NCBI GenBank assembly: GCA_947646735.1
Contig: CANTFK010000822.1
Coordinates: forward strand, 169,545-233,544
Reading direction: 5' to 3'
Source of the DNA: Peronospora farinosa
Taxonomy: Eukaryota; Oomycota; Peronosporomycetes; Peronosporales; Peronosporaceae
DNA: 64,000 nt
Under the pieces are notes generated by a model. The model worked only from the letters and a program-made list of their open reading frames with translations. It made no database searches and had not been told where the DNA came from. The position numbers and the translations under genes are program-made. Shown here piece by piece: positions 31,141-42,142 of the stretch. Position 1 is the first letter of the stretch. Each line of letters begins with the position of its first letter.

Positions 31141-32002
31141 CTTTCATCTTACTAAGACGGGAATACGCAAACCACTTGCTGCACTTATTTGGTTACGAGC
31201 ACCTTCTTGAGCGACTCGACGCGCACGGGGCCCGATCGTGAGCGCACTGGGAATCGGTCCAGGTACATGACCTCACACTTGTTATTGGTCTTGATGTTCT
31301 TGCACAAAGTCTCCCATACCTTGTTTTTCTTCATCTGGATGGGGGTCACGGGCTCTTGCAGCTCCTCACCACTCGCGTACACGCGCTCACCAACCTCAGC
31401 CTCTGGACTCGGATCCAACAGCTCCACTTTCTTGCCCTTGTCGCTGGCTACCAGCAGAATACTGCCCGTAGAGCGCATTCGCACTATCTTGACCATCTTG
31501 AGGTTGCACAGCACGACGACCTTACGGTCCAGCAGTTCTTCTTCGGCAAAGTACGGCTGATGCTCCATGACCATCTCAAGCTCTTGGCCCTTGCCAATAT
31601 CTACCTTCTCCACATAATGGCGCTCGGAGTTCGGATGTGCCTTCACTTCAATGATCTTGCCTACTCGTAGATCCAACTGGGAGAAGACGATCGGGGAGCT
31701 GTACACGTCGGACTTGACCATGATGGTAGTGAACGGTTCGAAGACGAGATCCTGTACAATAACGTGCACTTTGAACGTCAATTGAGAAATGAGAGGCAAA
31801 TGCACCACGCAGTCTCCCAGAAGCTGCATGTCTGGCTTGCTGCATGGGTTCTCTCCTAGTCTGGCCAACTTCAAGCACGCCCTTAGAGTCTCTGCCAATC
31901 ACAAGGACGAATGCATAAAAGGCTGTTTTGGTGCAATTTGAGTGGATGGAAAAAGGCCACTGCCGACAGGTTTTAGTCAGAGCTTCAAGTCAATAAAAGA
32001 AA
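31141..32002. repeat. Left arm of 862-bp inverted duplication
   Basis: The reverse complement of this arm matches 33134-33995 over 862 bp with only a handful of mismatches noticed by eye. Similarity stops abruptly at both ends. The arm includes a whole EMAP-II-domain gene and about 170 bp upstream of its ATG. Confidence 0.92.
31185..31829 (-). CDS. EMAP-II / tRNA-binding-domain protein, copy A
   Basis: A 214-aa stand-alone tRNA-binding (OB-fold) protein like the C-terminal domain of AIMP1/EMAP-II, Arc1p and some TyrRS/MetRS enzymes; it would present tRNA to synthetases. Landmarks: QLDLRVGKIIEVKAHPNSERHYVEKVDIG, KVVVLCNLK, WETLCKNIKTNNKCEVMY and the basic RSRSGPVRVESLKK end. The usual PRTVVSGL and LSQAM strands are diverged (ELEMVMEHQ, RSTGSILL). 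The first in-frame ATG is at 31829; the frame is open upstream only to a nearby stop. No N-terminal leucine-zipper or GST-like part is present, so it may be truncated or may have a separate upstream exon. Lies head-to-head with an identical copy B. Confidence 0.8.
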   Translation of the reverse strand: MQLLGDCVVHLPLISQLTFKVHVIVQDLVFEPFTTIMVKSDVYSSPIVFSQLDLRVGKIIEVKAHPNSERHYVEKVDIGKGQELEMVMEHQPYFAEEELLDRKVVVLCNLKMVKIVRMRSTGSILLVASDKGKKVELLDPSPEAEVGERVYASGEELQEPVTPIQMKKNKVWETLCKNIKTNNKCEVMYLDRFPVRSRSGPVRVESLKKVLVTK

Positions 32003-33133
32003 CATGCATTCGATATCAGCGAGCAGTTCATAGCTTGAGCGTGTGAGGAGGTTCAATTAGTAGCTCGAGACTGGGAGTTCATCGCCATTGTTAGCTGAGT
32101 TTGAACCCGTGGGTCTTGAGCCCGTTGTCAGCCGGATGGGCATGTCAATGTTGAAGTTCGTAGGATCCCTGTCAGATTGAATACTGCTTGAAGTTCTCAA
32201 ACTCGATCCGAAACGTGGCAGACGAGACGCTACAACAAGTCGAGCACGTTGTTACTCGAGTCGTGTGGACTGGCAGAGACGTCGGACTAAGCGCAGCTGC
32301 TGTACACACGTGCTGTCAGTAATGGTGCGGCTAACACAAAACAAGTCGGGGATCTGCGTTGGAAGTAAACATATACTTACGTGTGTCTTAAGTGTCTTAA
32401 GTGTAACAGCGACGTGATGGGCAGAGGCATCTTTGCTCTGTTAGTCCTTGCAGTTTCCATCTTTCTCCACATCCGACTTTGACCGACCTACAGCTTGAAG
32501 TCGTCTTAATTATCTTGGGTCATTTTTAATGGCTGAAAAGACGCAAAGCTTGAGTGTATCGGTAAATGCACTGCTTTTAGCGTTGTACTAAGCTAATATA
32601 AGAAATATATACCACTTTTTGCATCGTTACGAGATCGCATCACCAGCGAGCTTTCATCCACGTCAATAATCTTAGCTCAATCTCGGTAGTAGTGAGCAGA
32701 AGCAGCCTTGAATAGTTGGCCCTGTTGGTAGTAGGCGCTATCTATTTCTCCAAATTGGATCCAATCGACCTCTCGACAAGTGCCACCGCGTCTCAAACTC
32801 CTTCGGACTCCTGCTAAACCAGACGACCTCGTTCTTGCCTTCGATCTTTTGCAGCTTTTCGATTTCTACTTGAGTTTTTGTAGCGATATGGTCGTCACCC
32901 GCCAATCCATGTCATAGATAATTAAATGAAAATAGACAAGGTTACGACACTTAAAGTCAGTCTTGGAAGTGACGTTGCGATCGTAACCTTGTAAACTAAA
33001 AACGAAGCTGTGTATTCTTGTTGCAATATTTCTACGTGGTCTAGTTGCTGCTTCTTCGAGGTCTTCATCGACTTGGTTGTGTAAGCCTTTCGTCTACTTC
33101 ATCTATTGACTGCTTCATCCTTAAAATTGCTCC
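32003..33133. other. Non-coding spacer of the inverted duplication
   Basis: About 1.13 kb single-copy loop between the two arms. No frame of 60 codons or more is open on either strand. It would hold the 5' regions of both EMAP-II gene copies. A short direct repeat (gtgtcttaa, two copies near 32385) is present; nothing else is recognised. Confidence 0.6.
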
Positions 33134-33995
33134 TTTCTTTTATTGACTTGAAGCTCTGACTAAAACCTGTCGGCAATGGCCTTTTTCCATCCACTCAAAT
33201 TGCACCAAAACAGCCTTTTATGCATTCGTCCTTGTGATTGGCAGAGACTCTAAGGGCGTGCTTGAAGTTGGCCAGACTAGGAGAGAACCCATGCAGCAAG
33301 CCAGACATGCAGCTTCTGGGAGACTGCGTGGTGCATTTGCCTCTCATTTCTCAATTGACGTTCAAAGTGCACGTTATTGTACAGGATCTCGTCTTCGAAC
33401 CGTTCACTACCATCATGGTCAAGTCCGACGTGTACAGCTCCCCGATCGTCTTCTCCCAGTTGGATCTACGAGTAGGCAAGATCATTGAAGTGAAGGCACA
33501 TCCGAACTCCGAGCGCCATTATGTGGAGAAGGTAGATATTGGCAAGGGCCAAGAGCTTGAGATGGTCATGGAGCACCAGCCGTACTTTGCCGAAGAAGAA
33601 CTGCTGGACCGTAAGGTCGTCGTGCTGTGCAACCTCAAGATGGTCAAGATAGTGCGAATGCGCTCTACGGGCAGTATTCTGCTGGTAGCCAGCGACAAGG
33701 GCAAGAAAGTGGAGCTGTTGGATCCGAGTCCAGAGGCTGAGGTTGGTGAGCGCGTGTACGCGAGTGGTGAGGAGCTGCAAGAGCCCGTGACTCCCATCCA
33801 GATGAAGAAAAACAAGGTATGGGAGACTTTGTGCAAGAACATCAAGACCAATAACAAGTGTGAGGTCATGTACTTGGACCGATTCCCAGTGCGCTCACGA
33901 TCGGGCCCCGTGCGCGTCGAGTCGCTCAAGAAGGTGCTCGTAACCAAATAAGTGCAGCAAGTGGTTTGCGTATTCCCGTCTTAGTAAGATGAAAG
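33134..33995. repeat. Right arm of 862-bp inverted duplication
   Basis: Mirror copy of 31141-32002. Differences I could see include ggcaatggcc versus ggcagtggcc near the inner end and two synonymous or near-synonymous changes in the gene. The near identity points to a young event, gene conversion, or an assembly error. Confidence 0.92.
33307..33951 (+). CDS. EMAP-II / tRNA-binding-domain protein, copy B
   Basis: Encodes the same 214-aa protein as copy A at 31185-31829, with no amino-acid difference that I can find, in opposite orientation. The ATG at 33307 is chosen because a TGA lies in frame just upstream of the only earlier (non-ATG) start. An alternative start at 33415 (MVKSDVYSSP) would leave just the OB-fold domain. 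Both copies keep about 170 bp of shared upstream DNA, after which the promoters differ in sequence and lie in the common spacer. Confidence 0.8.
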   Translation: MQLLGDCVVHLPLISQLTFKVHVIVQDLVFEPFTTIMVKSDVYSSPIVFSQLDLRVGKIIEVKAHPNSERHYVEKVDIGKGQELEMVMEHQPYFAEEELLDRKVVVLCNLKMVKIVRMRSTGSILLVASDKGKKVELLDPSPEAEVGERVYASGEELQEPVTPIQMKKNKVWETLCKNIKTNNKCEVMYLDRFPVRSRSGPVRVESLKKVLVTK

Positions 33996-34321
33996 CGGCA
34001 GGCGATCAAGAAAAAGTGAAAAGGAAAGATATATGTACAAGCTGCTTTTTTCATGAGACTGCAGAGGCTCAACTGATTGCAGAAATGACTAAATGGTTCA
34101 GCATGTGTAAGGAGGACAATGGGTTTTCATCATTGGCTGCCTTGTCTTCTGTGGCTACCTTGTCGTGTGGTGATATTGCTATTTAGCTGTTGGCCACGGT
34201 AAAGCTACAAAGACGTTCAATTTCATCGTAGGTATGTATCATGTTGGCATAACACAATGCTCTTAATCTGGAGTTGTTGTGGCAGCACCACCACCTCCAC
34301 TTTTCCACCTCTTCGTCACAA
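33996..34321. other. Intergenic spacer
   Basis: About 325 bp between copy B and the cysteine-rich membrane protein (convergent). A 65-codon frame (33989-34186) with a CxxC pair overlaps the end of the repeat arm. It has no recognisable homology and is not called. Confidence 0.4.
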
Positions 34322-35209
34322 TTACGAGTCACCAGCAAAGGTGCCGTCATCTCCGCCAAAATTCCCGCAATCCCCACCAAAATCGCCTCCACCAGCGTCT
34401 CCACTGAATGTGTACGTGTTGTCATACGCACCGCCCACATCGCCGCTGTAGTCTCTGTTATTGTTGTGACCACCAAACGCGGAGCCCAACGCCGCGCCGA
34501 CGCCCAGCCCTCCCAGCGCCCCTAAAGCTCCCGCTGCCATTGTATTATTACCCCCACCACGTTCGTGATAAGGAGACGCTCCATATGCCACAGGTGCCGA
34601 CGCGTACGCATAAGGAGCTTGTGGCTGCTGACTCGCGTACGTGCCGTATTGGTTTGTCGCAACGGGCTGCGCGTACTCAATCTGTTCCTCTCTCTCCCGT
34701 CGGGCACAACGTGCTGGTAGATAACAACAGCACCCACAGCATAGTAGTAAAAATAGAAAGAAGGTGATAGCGTCTGACACTCCACTTGATGACGAATGAT
34801 GGTGAGAATCGTCACGATCGTAATGGTAGGCCACAGTACGACGACAACGACACTCGTACGGATTAGCAGCGCACTGGGCGTCTCTTGGACAGCAACAAGG
34901 TGCTCCTGATGTCAATCCAATACAGAATTGACCCGGTTGACCGTGAAAAGCTCGGTCGCATTGGCCTGTTGCCTGGCACAACCCACAGCCAGAAAACGCA
35001 GCAGACAGCGTCACATTGTCCACAAACTCTTCAAATTGTTGGGGAACATCCGTCTCTTTCACTCTGGATCTTAACAATGTAGTATCAACGTCGCTGACGG
35101 TCTTGGGTGGAACGGATTCGTCTTCAACGGCGGTGGAAATGCCAAGCGCCGAGAGCAGCATCAGCCACACGAGCCACGAGATGCGTTGCATGATTTTTTC
35201 TGATTCCAT
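34322..35209 (-). CDS. Type I membrane protein: Cys-rich ectodomain, Cys-rich TM, Gly/Ala-rich tail
   Basis: Intronless, 295 aa. Signal peptide (hydrophobic WLVWLMLLSALGISTA; ATGs at 35209 and 35191 both fit), then an ectodomain with about ten cysteines in 50 residues (CGLCQATGQC, CIGLTSGAPCCCPRDAQC, CRC). A single membrane span rich in Leu and Cys follows (FFLFLLLCCGCCCYL), then a basic stop-transfer (RCARRERE). The cytoplasmic tail is Tyr/Ala/Gln-rich, then Gly-rich (GALGALGGLGVGAALGSAFGG) and ends in Gly-Asp repeats. The membrane-proximal cysteines are good palmitoylation candidates. No homology I can name. Divergent from PRMT5 with 83 bp between the ATGs. Confidence 0.75.
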   Translation of the reverse strand: MESEKIMQRISWLVWLMLLSALGISTAVEDESVPPKTVSDVDTTLLRSRVKETDVPQQFEEFVDNVTLSAAFSGCGLCQATGQCDRAFHGQPGQFCIGLTSGAPCCCPRDAQCAANPYECRCRRTVAYHYDRDDSHHHSSSSGVSDAITFFLFLLLCCGCCCYLPARCARREREEQIEYAQPVATNQYGTYASQQPQAPYAYASAPVAYGASPYHERGGGNNTMAAGALGALGGLGVGAALGSAFGGHNNNRDYSGDVGGAYDNTYTFSGDAGGGDFGGDCGNFGGDDGTFAGDS

Positions 35210-35292
35210 GCGCGTTCGACTCAGCTGTTATTAGTAAGAGGTATTCAGTTGAGTGCCATGAGTACACCAATCACCAGCCAATAGAACAAACC
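35210..35292. promoter_or_regulatory. Compact bidirectional promoter with two CCAAT boxes
   Basis: Only 83 bp separate the ATGs of the Cys-rich membrane protein (-) and PRMT5 (+). Two CCAAT pentamers lie at 35267-35271 and 35278-35282, both in plus orientation, 11 bp apart. No TATA box is seen. Confidence 0.5.
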
Positions 35293-37467
35293 ATGAGCCG
35301 CATTTTCGTCGGACTCGAGACGTCCTTTGTCCATGACTTGCCTGCGACGCTGGACCAGGTTTGACTTCATATTTAATTGCATCATCATGTTCTAGTCTTT
35401 TTTTGCGTCTTAGTATGTGTTGGATTGCACTCTTTTCTCTCTAACAGGTTCAAAAGGACAAGATGAATGGCATCGCGGCGCCGCTCTTCCATCCTCGGTA
35501 TTAATGTTATTTGATGCATTTACTACTAGTATTTAATACTTACTGACTAGTATTATTCAGCTATAAGCGTGATGACCACGAGCTCTCGGATACTCGCGAC
35601 GGTCCACAAACTCGCTCGGATCTGGTCATGGATTCTCGTGGTTGGACGATGTCGGTGGTGGGCAATATCTCCAAGTGGATCGACATGGACGCTGCTACGC
35701 TGGAAACACGATTGAGTGCCGAGAAGGTCTTTAAGCAAGAAGTGGCCTGGGCCTCGCACCTGTCCGTGCCGGCTGTGATGCTACCGACGCCGCGTCACGC
35801 CACCAATTCTTCCAATTACGCGCGGATACTCAACCAGACGCTCACACAGGCGCAATACGTCCAATTCTGGGTGCGTATCCCGCTAACAACGAGACAGCAG
35901 TCTAGTATTAAGGCATCGATGGAATATGACCCTGTTGTGGGACATCATGCTACTATCATGATGGAAACAGACGATGAGGAGGACGATGATTCATCGGACC
36001 CATGGGAAGCATGGGACTCTTTACGTGCTCGCTGTGAATACCATCCGAAGCTGCATGTGGCGTTGGAAATTACAGCAGACCTGCCTAGTGCCGAGGAGAT
36101 TCAGCGCTGGCTCGGTGAACCTGTCAAGGTGAGTGATTAACGCTTCATAGTGTAGGGCTTTAACTCAACTAGTGTGTCGTAAAAATAGGCAGCGATCATT
36201 GCAACGAATGTCTTCCTGACGAACCGCAAGGGATACCCGACGCTGTCTCAGCGACACCAAACGCTCATGGCGCAGCTTTTCCAGCACAAGGTCCAGTTCT
36301 ACTTGAGCGGACGACCCCGCCATCGTGGAAAAATTCTGCCGTATGTGCAGTATCTGCACTTTCTGTACAGCAAACGTCCGAGCCAGGATCGGAAGGCACA
36401 ATTTGAGGCGCCTTACCTAGACTACCTTCAGGCGCCACTACAGCCTCTTATGGACAATTTGGAATCACAGACGTACGAGACATTTGAGCAGGATGCCTTC
36501 AAGTACAATCAGTATGAGAAAGCAATCACGAAGGCATTAGAGCATACCCCCGCAGACAAGGAGTCTTTTGTGATGGTTGTTGGCGCTGGTCGCGGACCCC
36601 TCGTACGCTGCGCTCTTCGTGCAGCCATTAGCGCAAACCGAAAGATACGTATGTTCGCCGTGGAAAAGAATGCGAACGCAGTCATCACTCTGCGCAACCT
36701 CAAGATTTCAGAGAAATGGGATAACGTCTCGATCGTCGCATCCGACATGCGTAGCTGGCGCACGAATGAGCGTGCCGACATCATGGTGAGCGAGCTCCTT
36801 GGATCCTTTGGCGACAACGAGCTGTCCCCAGAGTGCTTGGACGGCGCTCAAAATTTCTTGCAGGGTGGGCACTTTTCTCTTTTTATATGATGCATTTTCT
36901 ACAAAACGCTAACTGTCGTCTTGTCGTGTTGTAGAAAGTGGTATCAGCATCCCGCGTGTGTACACATCTTTCGTAACGCCTGTGATGTCTTCAAAACTTT
37001 GGAACGAGGTGAAGGTTCACGACTCACTCAAGAGCTTCGAGACGCCTTACGTCGTGCGGTTACACAACTTTTACGCGTTGGCGCCCACCCAGAGTTGTTT
37101 CCAGTTCACTCATCCAAAATTAAACTCACGGATTGACAACAGGAGGCAAGCAGAGCTCCACTTTACCGCTGCTGAGAGTGCTGTTGTCCACGGTCTCGCA
37201 GGCTACTTTGATGCTGTGCTTTACGATGATGTGACGCTAAGTATCGAGCCAGATACGCATTCCGATGGCATGTTCAGCTGGTTCCCCATTTACTTTCCCT
37301 TGCGCCAGCCACTGCGTGTCCAGAAGGGCGAGAAGGTCGTAGTGCATTTTTGGAGACTGGAGTCTAACAACCGTGTCTGGTACGAATGGTCAGTCTCTTC
37401 AGGTGACGGCAAGTACCACGTGCCTATTCATAATCCTAACGGTCGATCCTACTGGATTGGGCTGTAG
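35293..37467 (+). CDS. PRMT5: Protein arginine N-methyltransferase 5 (PRMT5)
   Basis: Type II arginine methyltransferase (symmetric dimethylation of Sm proteins and histones), 630 aa (human 637). Five exons: 35293-35358, 35448-35497, 35561-36128, 36189-36864 and 36935-37467; all junctions keep frame. Landmarks: SRIFVGLETSF and the RSDLVMDSRGWTMSVVGNISKWI TIM-barrel start, the SAM loop VMVVGAGRGPLVRCAL (about 355), the double-E loop SELLGSFGDNELSPECLDG (about 428) and SGISIPRVYTSF with the C-terminal beta-barrel (HFWRLESNNRVWYEWSV). The exon 4 to 5 splice CAGG|GTGGGC...GTAG|AA restores FLQESGISIP. Introns are 60-90 bp. An acidic insert (TDDEEDDDSSD) at about 150 is unlike the human protein. 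Confidence 0.95.
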
Positions 37468-37822
37468 GAACTGGGTTTTAAGGTAAGGAAAAGTGCCGAA
37501 GCAATAGATCACCGTCAAGCGCTGCTCAGTTTTCCTCTAGAGCATTTGCTTTGACTATCACAACGCGAAACAAAATGGTGTGAGTAAAATTGTATCTGCT
37601 CCTCCTGGCGCTTCTTCACAGTAATCTGCGACCCAACCCGTCGGATATCTTGCGATTCTTCTGCATCAATGGCAATGGGCAATTGCATCACGGTCTTGCA
37701 GATTTTCAGCTGCGTCCTTAAAAGACACAAGTTCGGCGCGATCATCGGCTCATGAAGCCGCAAGAAGCTGCGCAGGCATTTCACTAGACCAGTTCAGCCA
37801 CTTTGGCCAAGCTTAATGATGA
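37468..37822. other. Boundary between unique DNA and the tRNA array; possible coding relic
   Basis: About 350 bp after PRMT5. A minus-strand frame (37784-37515) has protein-like composition (FLRLHEPMIAPNLCLLRTQL, DAEESQDIRRVGSQITVKKRQEEQ) but no start context or homology I recognise. It runs up to the array edge, so it may be the end of a gene cut when the array formed. Confidence 0.35.
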
Positions 37823-38401
37823 GCATCCTACGTCACACAGCACATCATAACAGCCATGCCGCACTATTTTACCACCTCGTCCGCGTATCACTACTCGTAG
37901 TACGCCTCTTGCAGCTCCGTTTTCTACATGGACTCATCACGGCATGCAGTAGATGTTCAGCGTTTGATAAAGTGATATCAAAGTGCAAATCCCACTATCA
38001 AGTGCGACACCAAGCTCTCGGGCTGGCTTGTACGTCTGAACACGTCGAGAGCAGGAAATGCAATCGACTTGTGGTATTGATGAAGTCCGATGCGATCGCA
38101 GTTTCCTTGTTCTGTATATTTGGCAGCAGTAGGCTGTGTTCCATCGAGGACAGACTGCCCGTACTCACCCTTCGATGGGGCGAACATAGGCGTGCGAAAA
38201 GGACGTACACGGAACCCGCCAAGACAAATGCCAAGTCTGACGATGGTCTTGCGCGACACCACGGAAAGAGTATACGCTCTTCACGGCCGGAACCCTGCGA
38301 CACTGACAACAACATAGCTTCTTGCCCACACAATAGCAAACAAGGCCTGCAGAGGCAGAAAGAGACGGACGCGAGACCCAAGTAAAGGCTTCAAGCCAAA
38401 A

Positions 38402-38505
38402 TCCGAGTGGCCGGAATCGAACCAGCGACCAATTGATTTCCGAGAATACTGACACACAGTATTCAACACTACAGTCAATCGCTCTACCAACTGAGCTACA
38501 CTCGG
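38402..38505 (-). tRNA. tRNA-Tyr(GTA), intron-containing, unit 1
   Basis: Cloverleaf: acceptor CCGAGTG/CACTCGG (7 bp, perfect), D-arm GCTC-AGTTGGTA-GAGC, anticodon stem ATTGA/TCAAT, loop CTGTAGA with GTA at 38472-38470, T-arm GCTGG-TTCGATT-CCGGC, and A73. A 31-nt intron (38468-38438) lies after position 37, the canonical site, and contains an 8-bp hairpin (GAATACTG/CAGTATTC). CCA is not encoded. A Pol III TTTT terminator directly follows A73 (38401-38398). Boxes A and B are intact. This unit carries the rare gaacatagg/gacgtac spacer variant shared only with the unit of the tRNA at 46631. Confidence 0.96.
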
Positions 38506-39150
38506 TCATCAGGCTGCTACCTCAACAAACTCACACAACAGCCTAAACAAGCTTCGATACGCACAGCCATGCATCCTACGTCACACAGCACATCATAACA
38601 GCCATGCCGCACTATTTTACCACCTCGTCCGCGTATCACTACTCGTAGTACGCCTCTTGCAGCTCCGTTTTCTACATGGACTCATCACGGCATGCAGTAG
38701 ATGTTCAGCGTTTGATAGAGTGATATCAAAGTGCTGATCCCACTATCAAGTGCGACACCAAGCTCTCGGGCTGGCTTGTTCGTCTGAACACGTCGAGAGC
38801 AGGAAATGCAATCGACTTGTGGTATTGATGAAGTCCGATGCGATCGCAGTTTCCTTGTTCTGTATATTTGGCAGCAGTAGGCTTTGTTCCATCGAGGACA
38901 GACTGCCCGTACTCACCCTTCGATGGGGCGGAAATAGGCGTGCGAAAAGGACTTACACGGAACCCGCCAAGACAAATGCCAAGTCTGACGATGGTCTTGC
39001 GCGACACCACGGAAAGAGTATACGCTCTTCACGGCCGGAACCCTGCGACACTGACAACAACATAGCTTCTTGCCCACACAATAGAAAACAAGGCCTTGCA
39101 GAGGCAGAAAGAGACGGACGCGAGACCCAAGTAAAGGCTTCAAGCCAAAA

Positions 39151-39254
39151 TCCGAGTGGCCGGAATCGAACCAGCGACCAATTGATTTCCGAGAATACTG
39201 ACACACAGTATTCAACACTACAGTCAATCGCTCTACCAACTGAGCTACACTCGG
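39151..39254 (-). tRNA. tRNA-Tyr(GTA), intron-containing, unit 2
   Basis: Same tRNA sequence, intron and TTTT terminator as unit 1. The spacer is 1 nt longer and has the private variants gatagag and ctgatc. Confidence 0.95.
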
Positions 39255-39898
39255 TCATCAGTCTGCTACCTCAACAAACTCACACAACAGCCTAAACAAG
39301 CTTCGATACGCACAGCCATGCATCCTACGTCACACAGCACATCATAACAGCCATGCCGCACTATTTTACCACCTCGTCCGCGTATCACTACTCGTAGTAC
39401 GCCTCTTGCAGCTCCGTTTTCTACATGGACTCATCACGGCATGCAGTAGATGTTCAGCGTTTGATAAAGTGATATCAAAGTGTTGATCCCACTATCAAGT
39501 GCGACACCAAGCTCTCGGGCTGGCTTGTTCGTCTGAACACGTCGAGAGCAGGAAATGCAATCGACTTGTGGTATTGATGAAGTCCGATGCGATCGCAGTT
39601 TCCTTGTTCTGTATATTTGGCAGCAGTAGGCTTTGTTCCATCGAGGACAGACTGCCCGTACTCACCCTTCGATGGGGCGGAAATAGGCGTGCGAAAAGGA
39701 CTTACACGGAACCCGCCAAGACAAATGCCAAGTCTGACGATGGTCTTGCGCGACACCACGGAAAGAGTATACGCTCTTCACGGCCGGAACCCTGCGACAC
39801 TGACAACAACATAGCTTCTTGCCCACACAATAGAAAACAAGGCCTGCAGAGGCAGAAAGAGACGGACGCGAGACCCAAGTAAAGGCTTCAAGCCAAAA

Positions 39899-40002
39899 TC
39901 CGAGTGGCCGGAATCGAACCAGCGACCAATTGATTTCCGAGAATACTGACACACAGTATTCAACACTACAGTCAATCGCTCTACCAACTGAGCTACACTC
40001 GG
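39899..40002 (-). tRNA. tRNA-Tyr(GTA), intron-containing, unit 3
   Basis: Identical tRNA gene and terminator. Spacer variants ttgatc and cgacac. Confidence 0.95.
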
Positions 40003-40646
40003 TCATCAGGCTGCTACCTCAACAAACTCACACAACAGCCTAAACAAGCTTCGATACGCACAGCCATGCATCCTACGTCACACAGCACATCATAACAGCC
40101 ATGCCGCACTATTTTACCACCTCGTCCGCGTATCACTACTCGTAGTACGCCTCTTTCAGCTCCGTTTTCTACATGGACTCATCACGGCATGCAGTAGATG
40201 TTCAGCGTTTGATAAAGTGATATCAAAGTGTTGATCCCACTATCAAGTGCGACACCAAGCTCTCGGGCTGGCTTGTTCGTCTGAACACGTCGAGAGCAGG
40301 AAATGCAATCGACTTGTGGTATTGATGAAGTCCGATGCGATCGCAGTTTCCTTGTTCTGTATATTTGGCAGCAGTAGGCTTTGTTCCATCGAGGACAGAC
40401 TGCCCGTACTCACCCTTCGATGGGGCGGAAATAGGCGTGCGAAAAGGACTTACACGGAACCCGCCAAGACAAATGCCAAGTCTGACGATGGTCTTGCGCG
40501 ACACCACGGAAAGAGTATACGCTCTTCACGGCCGGAACCCTGCGCCACTGACAACAACATAGCTTCTTGCCCACACAATAGAAAACAAGGCCTGCAGAGG
40601 CAGAAAGAGACGGACGCGAGACCCAAGTAAAGGCTTCAAGCCAAAA

Positions 40647-40750
40647 TCCGAGTGGCCGGAATCGAACCAGCGACCAATTGATTTCCGAGAATACTGACAC
40701 ACAGTATTCAACACTACAGTCAATCGCTCTACCAACTGAGCTACACTCGG
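40647..40750 (-). tRNA. tRNA-Tyr(GTA), intron-containing, unit 4
   Basis: Identical tRNA gene and terminator. Spacer variants ttgatc and cgccac; first unit with the tttcagc form. Confidence 0.95.
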
Positions 40751-41394
40751 TCATCAGGCTGCTACCTCAACAAACTCACACAACAGCCTAAACAAGCTTC
40801 GATACGCACAGCCATGCATCCTACGTCACACAGCACATCATAACAGCCATGCCGCACTATTTTACCACCTCGTCCGCGTATCACTACTCGTAGTACGCCT
40901 CTTTCAGCTCCGTTTTCTACATGGACTCATCACGGCATGCAGTAGATGTTCAGCGTTTGATAAAGTGATATCAAAGTGCAAATCCCACTATCAAGTGCGA
41001 CACCAAGCTCTCGGGCTGGCTTGTTCGTCTGAACACGTCGAGAGCAGGAAATGCAATCGACTTGTGGTATTGATGAAGTCCGATGCGATCGCAGTTTCCT
41101 TGTTCTGTATATTTGGCAGCAGTAGGCTTTGTTCCATCGAGGACAGACTGCCCGTACTCACCCTTCGATGGGGCGGAAATAGGCGTGCGAAAAGGACTTA
41201 CACGGAACCCGCCAAGACAAATGCCAAGTCTGACGATGGTCTTGCGCGACACCACGGAAAGAGTATACGCTCTTCACGGCCGGAACCCTGCGCCACTGAC
41301 AACAACATAGCTTCTTGCCCACACAATAGAAAACAAGGCCTGCAGAGGCAGAAAGAGACGGACGCGAGACCCAAGTAAAGGCTTCAAGCCAAAA

Positions 41395-41498
41395 TCCGAG
41401 TGGCCGGAATCGAACCAGCGACCAATTGATTTCCGAGAATACTGACACACAGTATTCAACACTACAGTCAATCGCTCTACCAACTGAGCTACACTCGG
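41395..41498 (-). tRNA. tRNA-Tyr(GTA), intron-containing, unit 5
   Basis: Identical tRNA gene and terminator. Spacer variants caaatc and cgccac, the commonest haplotype of the array. Confidence 0.95.
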
Positions 41499-42142
41499 TC
41501 ATCAGTCTGCTACCTCAACAAACTCACACAACAGCCTAAACAAGCTTCGATACGCACAGCCATGCATCCTACGTCACACAGCACATCATAACAGCCATGC
41601 CGCACTATTTTACCACCTCGTCCGCGTATCACTACTCGTAGTACGCCTCTTTCAGCTCCGTTTTCTACATGGACTCATCACGGCATGCAGTAGATGTTCA
41701 GCGTTTGATAAAGTGATATCAAAGTGCAAATCCCACTATCAAGTGCGACACCAAGCTCTCGGGCTGGCTTGTTCGTCTGAACACGTCGAGAGCAGGAAAT
41801 GCAATCGACTTGTGGTATTGATGAAGTCCGATGCGATCGCAGTTTCCTTGTTCTGTATATTTGGCAGCAGTAGGCTTTGTTCCATCGAGGACAGACTGCC
41901 CGTACTCACCCTTCGATGGGGCGGAAATAGGCGTGCGAAAAGGACTTACACGGAACCCGCCAAGACAAATGCCAAGTCTGACGATGGTCTTGCGCGACAC
42001 CACGGAAAGAGTATACGCTCTTCACGGCCGGAACCCTGCGCCACTGACAACAACATAGCTTCTTGCCCACACAATAGAAAACAAGGCCTGCAGAGGCAGA
42101 AAGAGACGGACGCGAGACCCAAGTAAAGGCTTCAAGCCAAAA

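Noticed and set aside
32003..33133. A gene or LTR element in the palindrome spacer
   Set aside because: No open frame of useful length, no terminal repeats and no primer-binding site recognised.
38165..38509. Recurring 114-, 94-, 75- and 127/137-codon frames in every 748-bp unit
   Set aside because: They run across the tRNA gene or its spacer on both strands at once, show no protein-like features, and are preserved only because units are homogenised.
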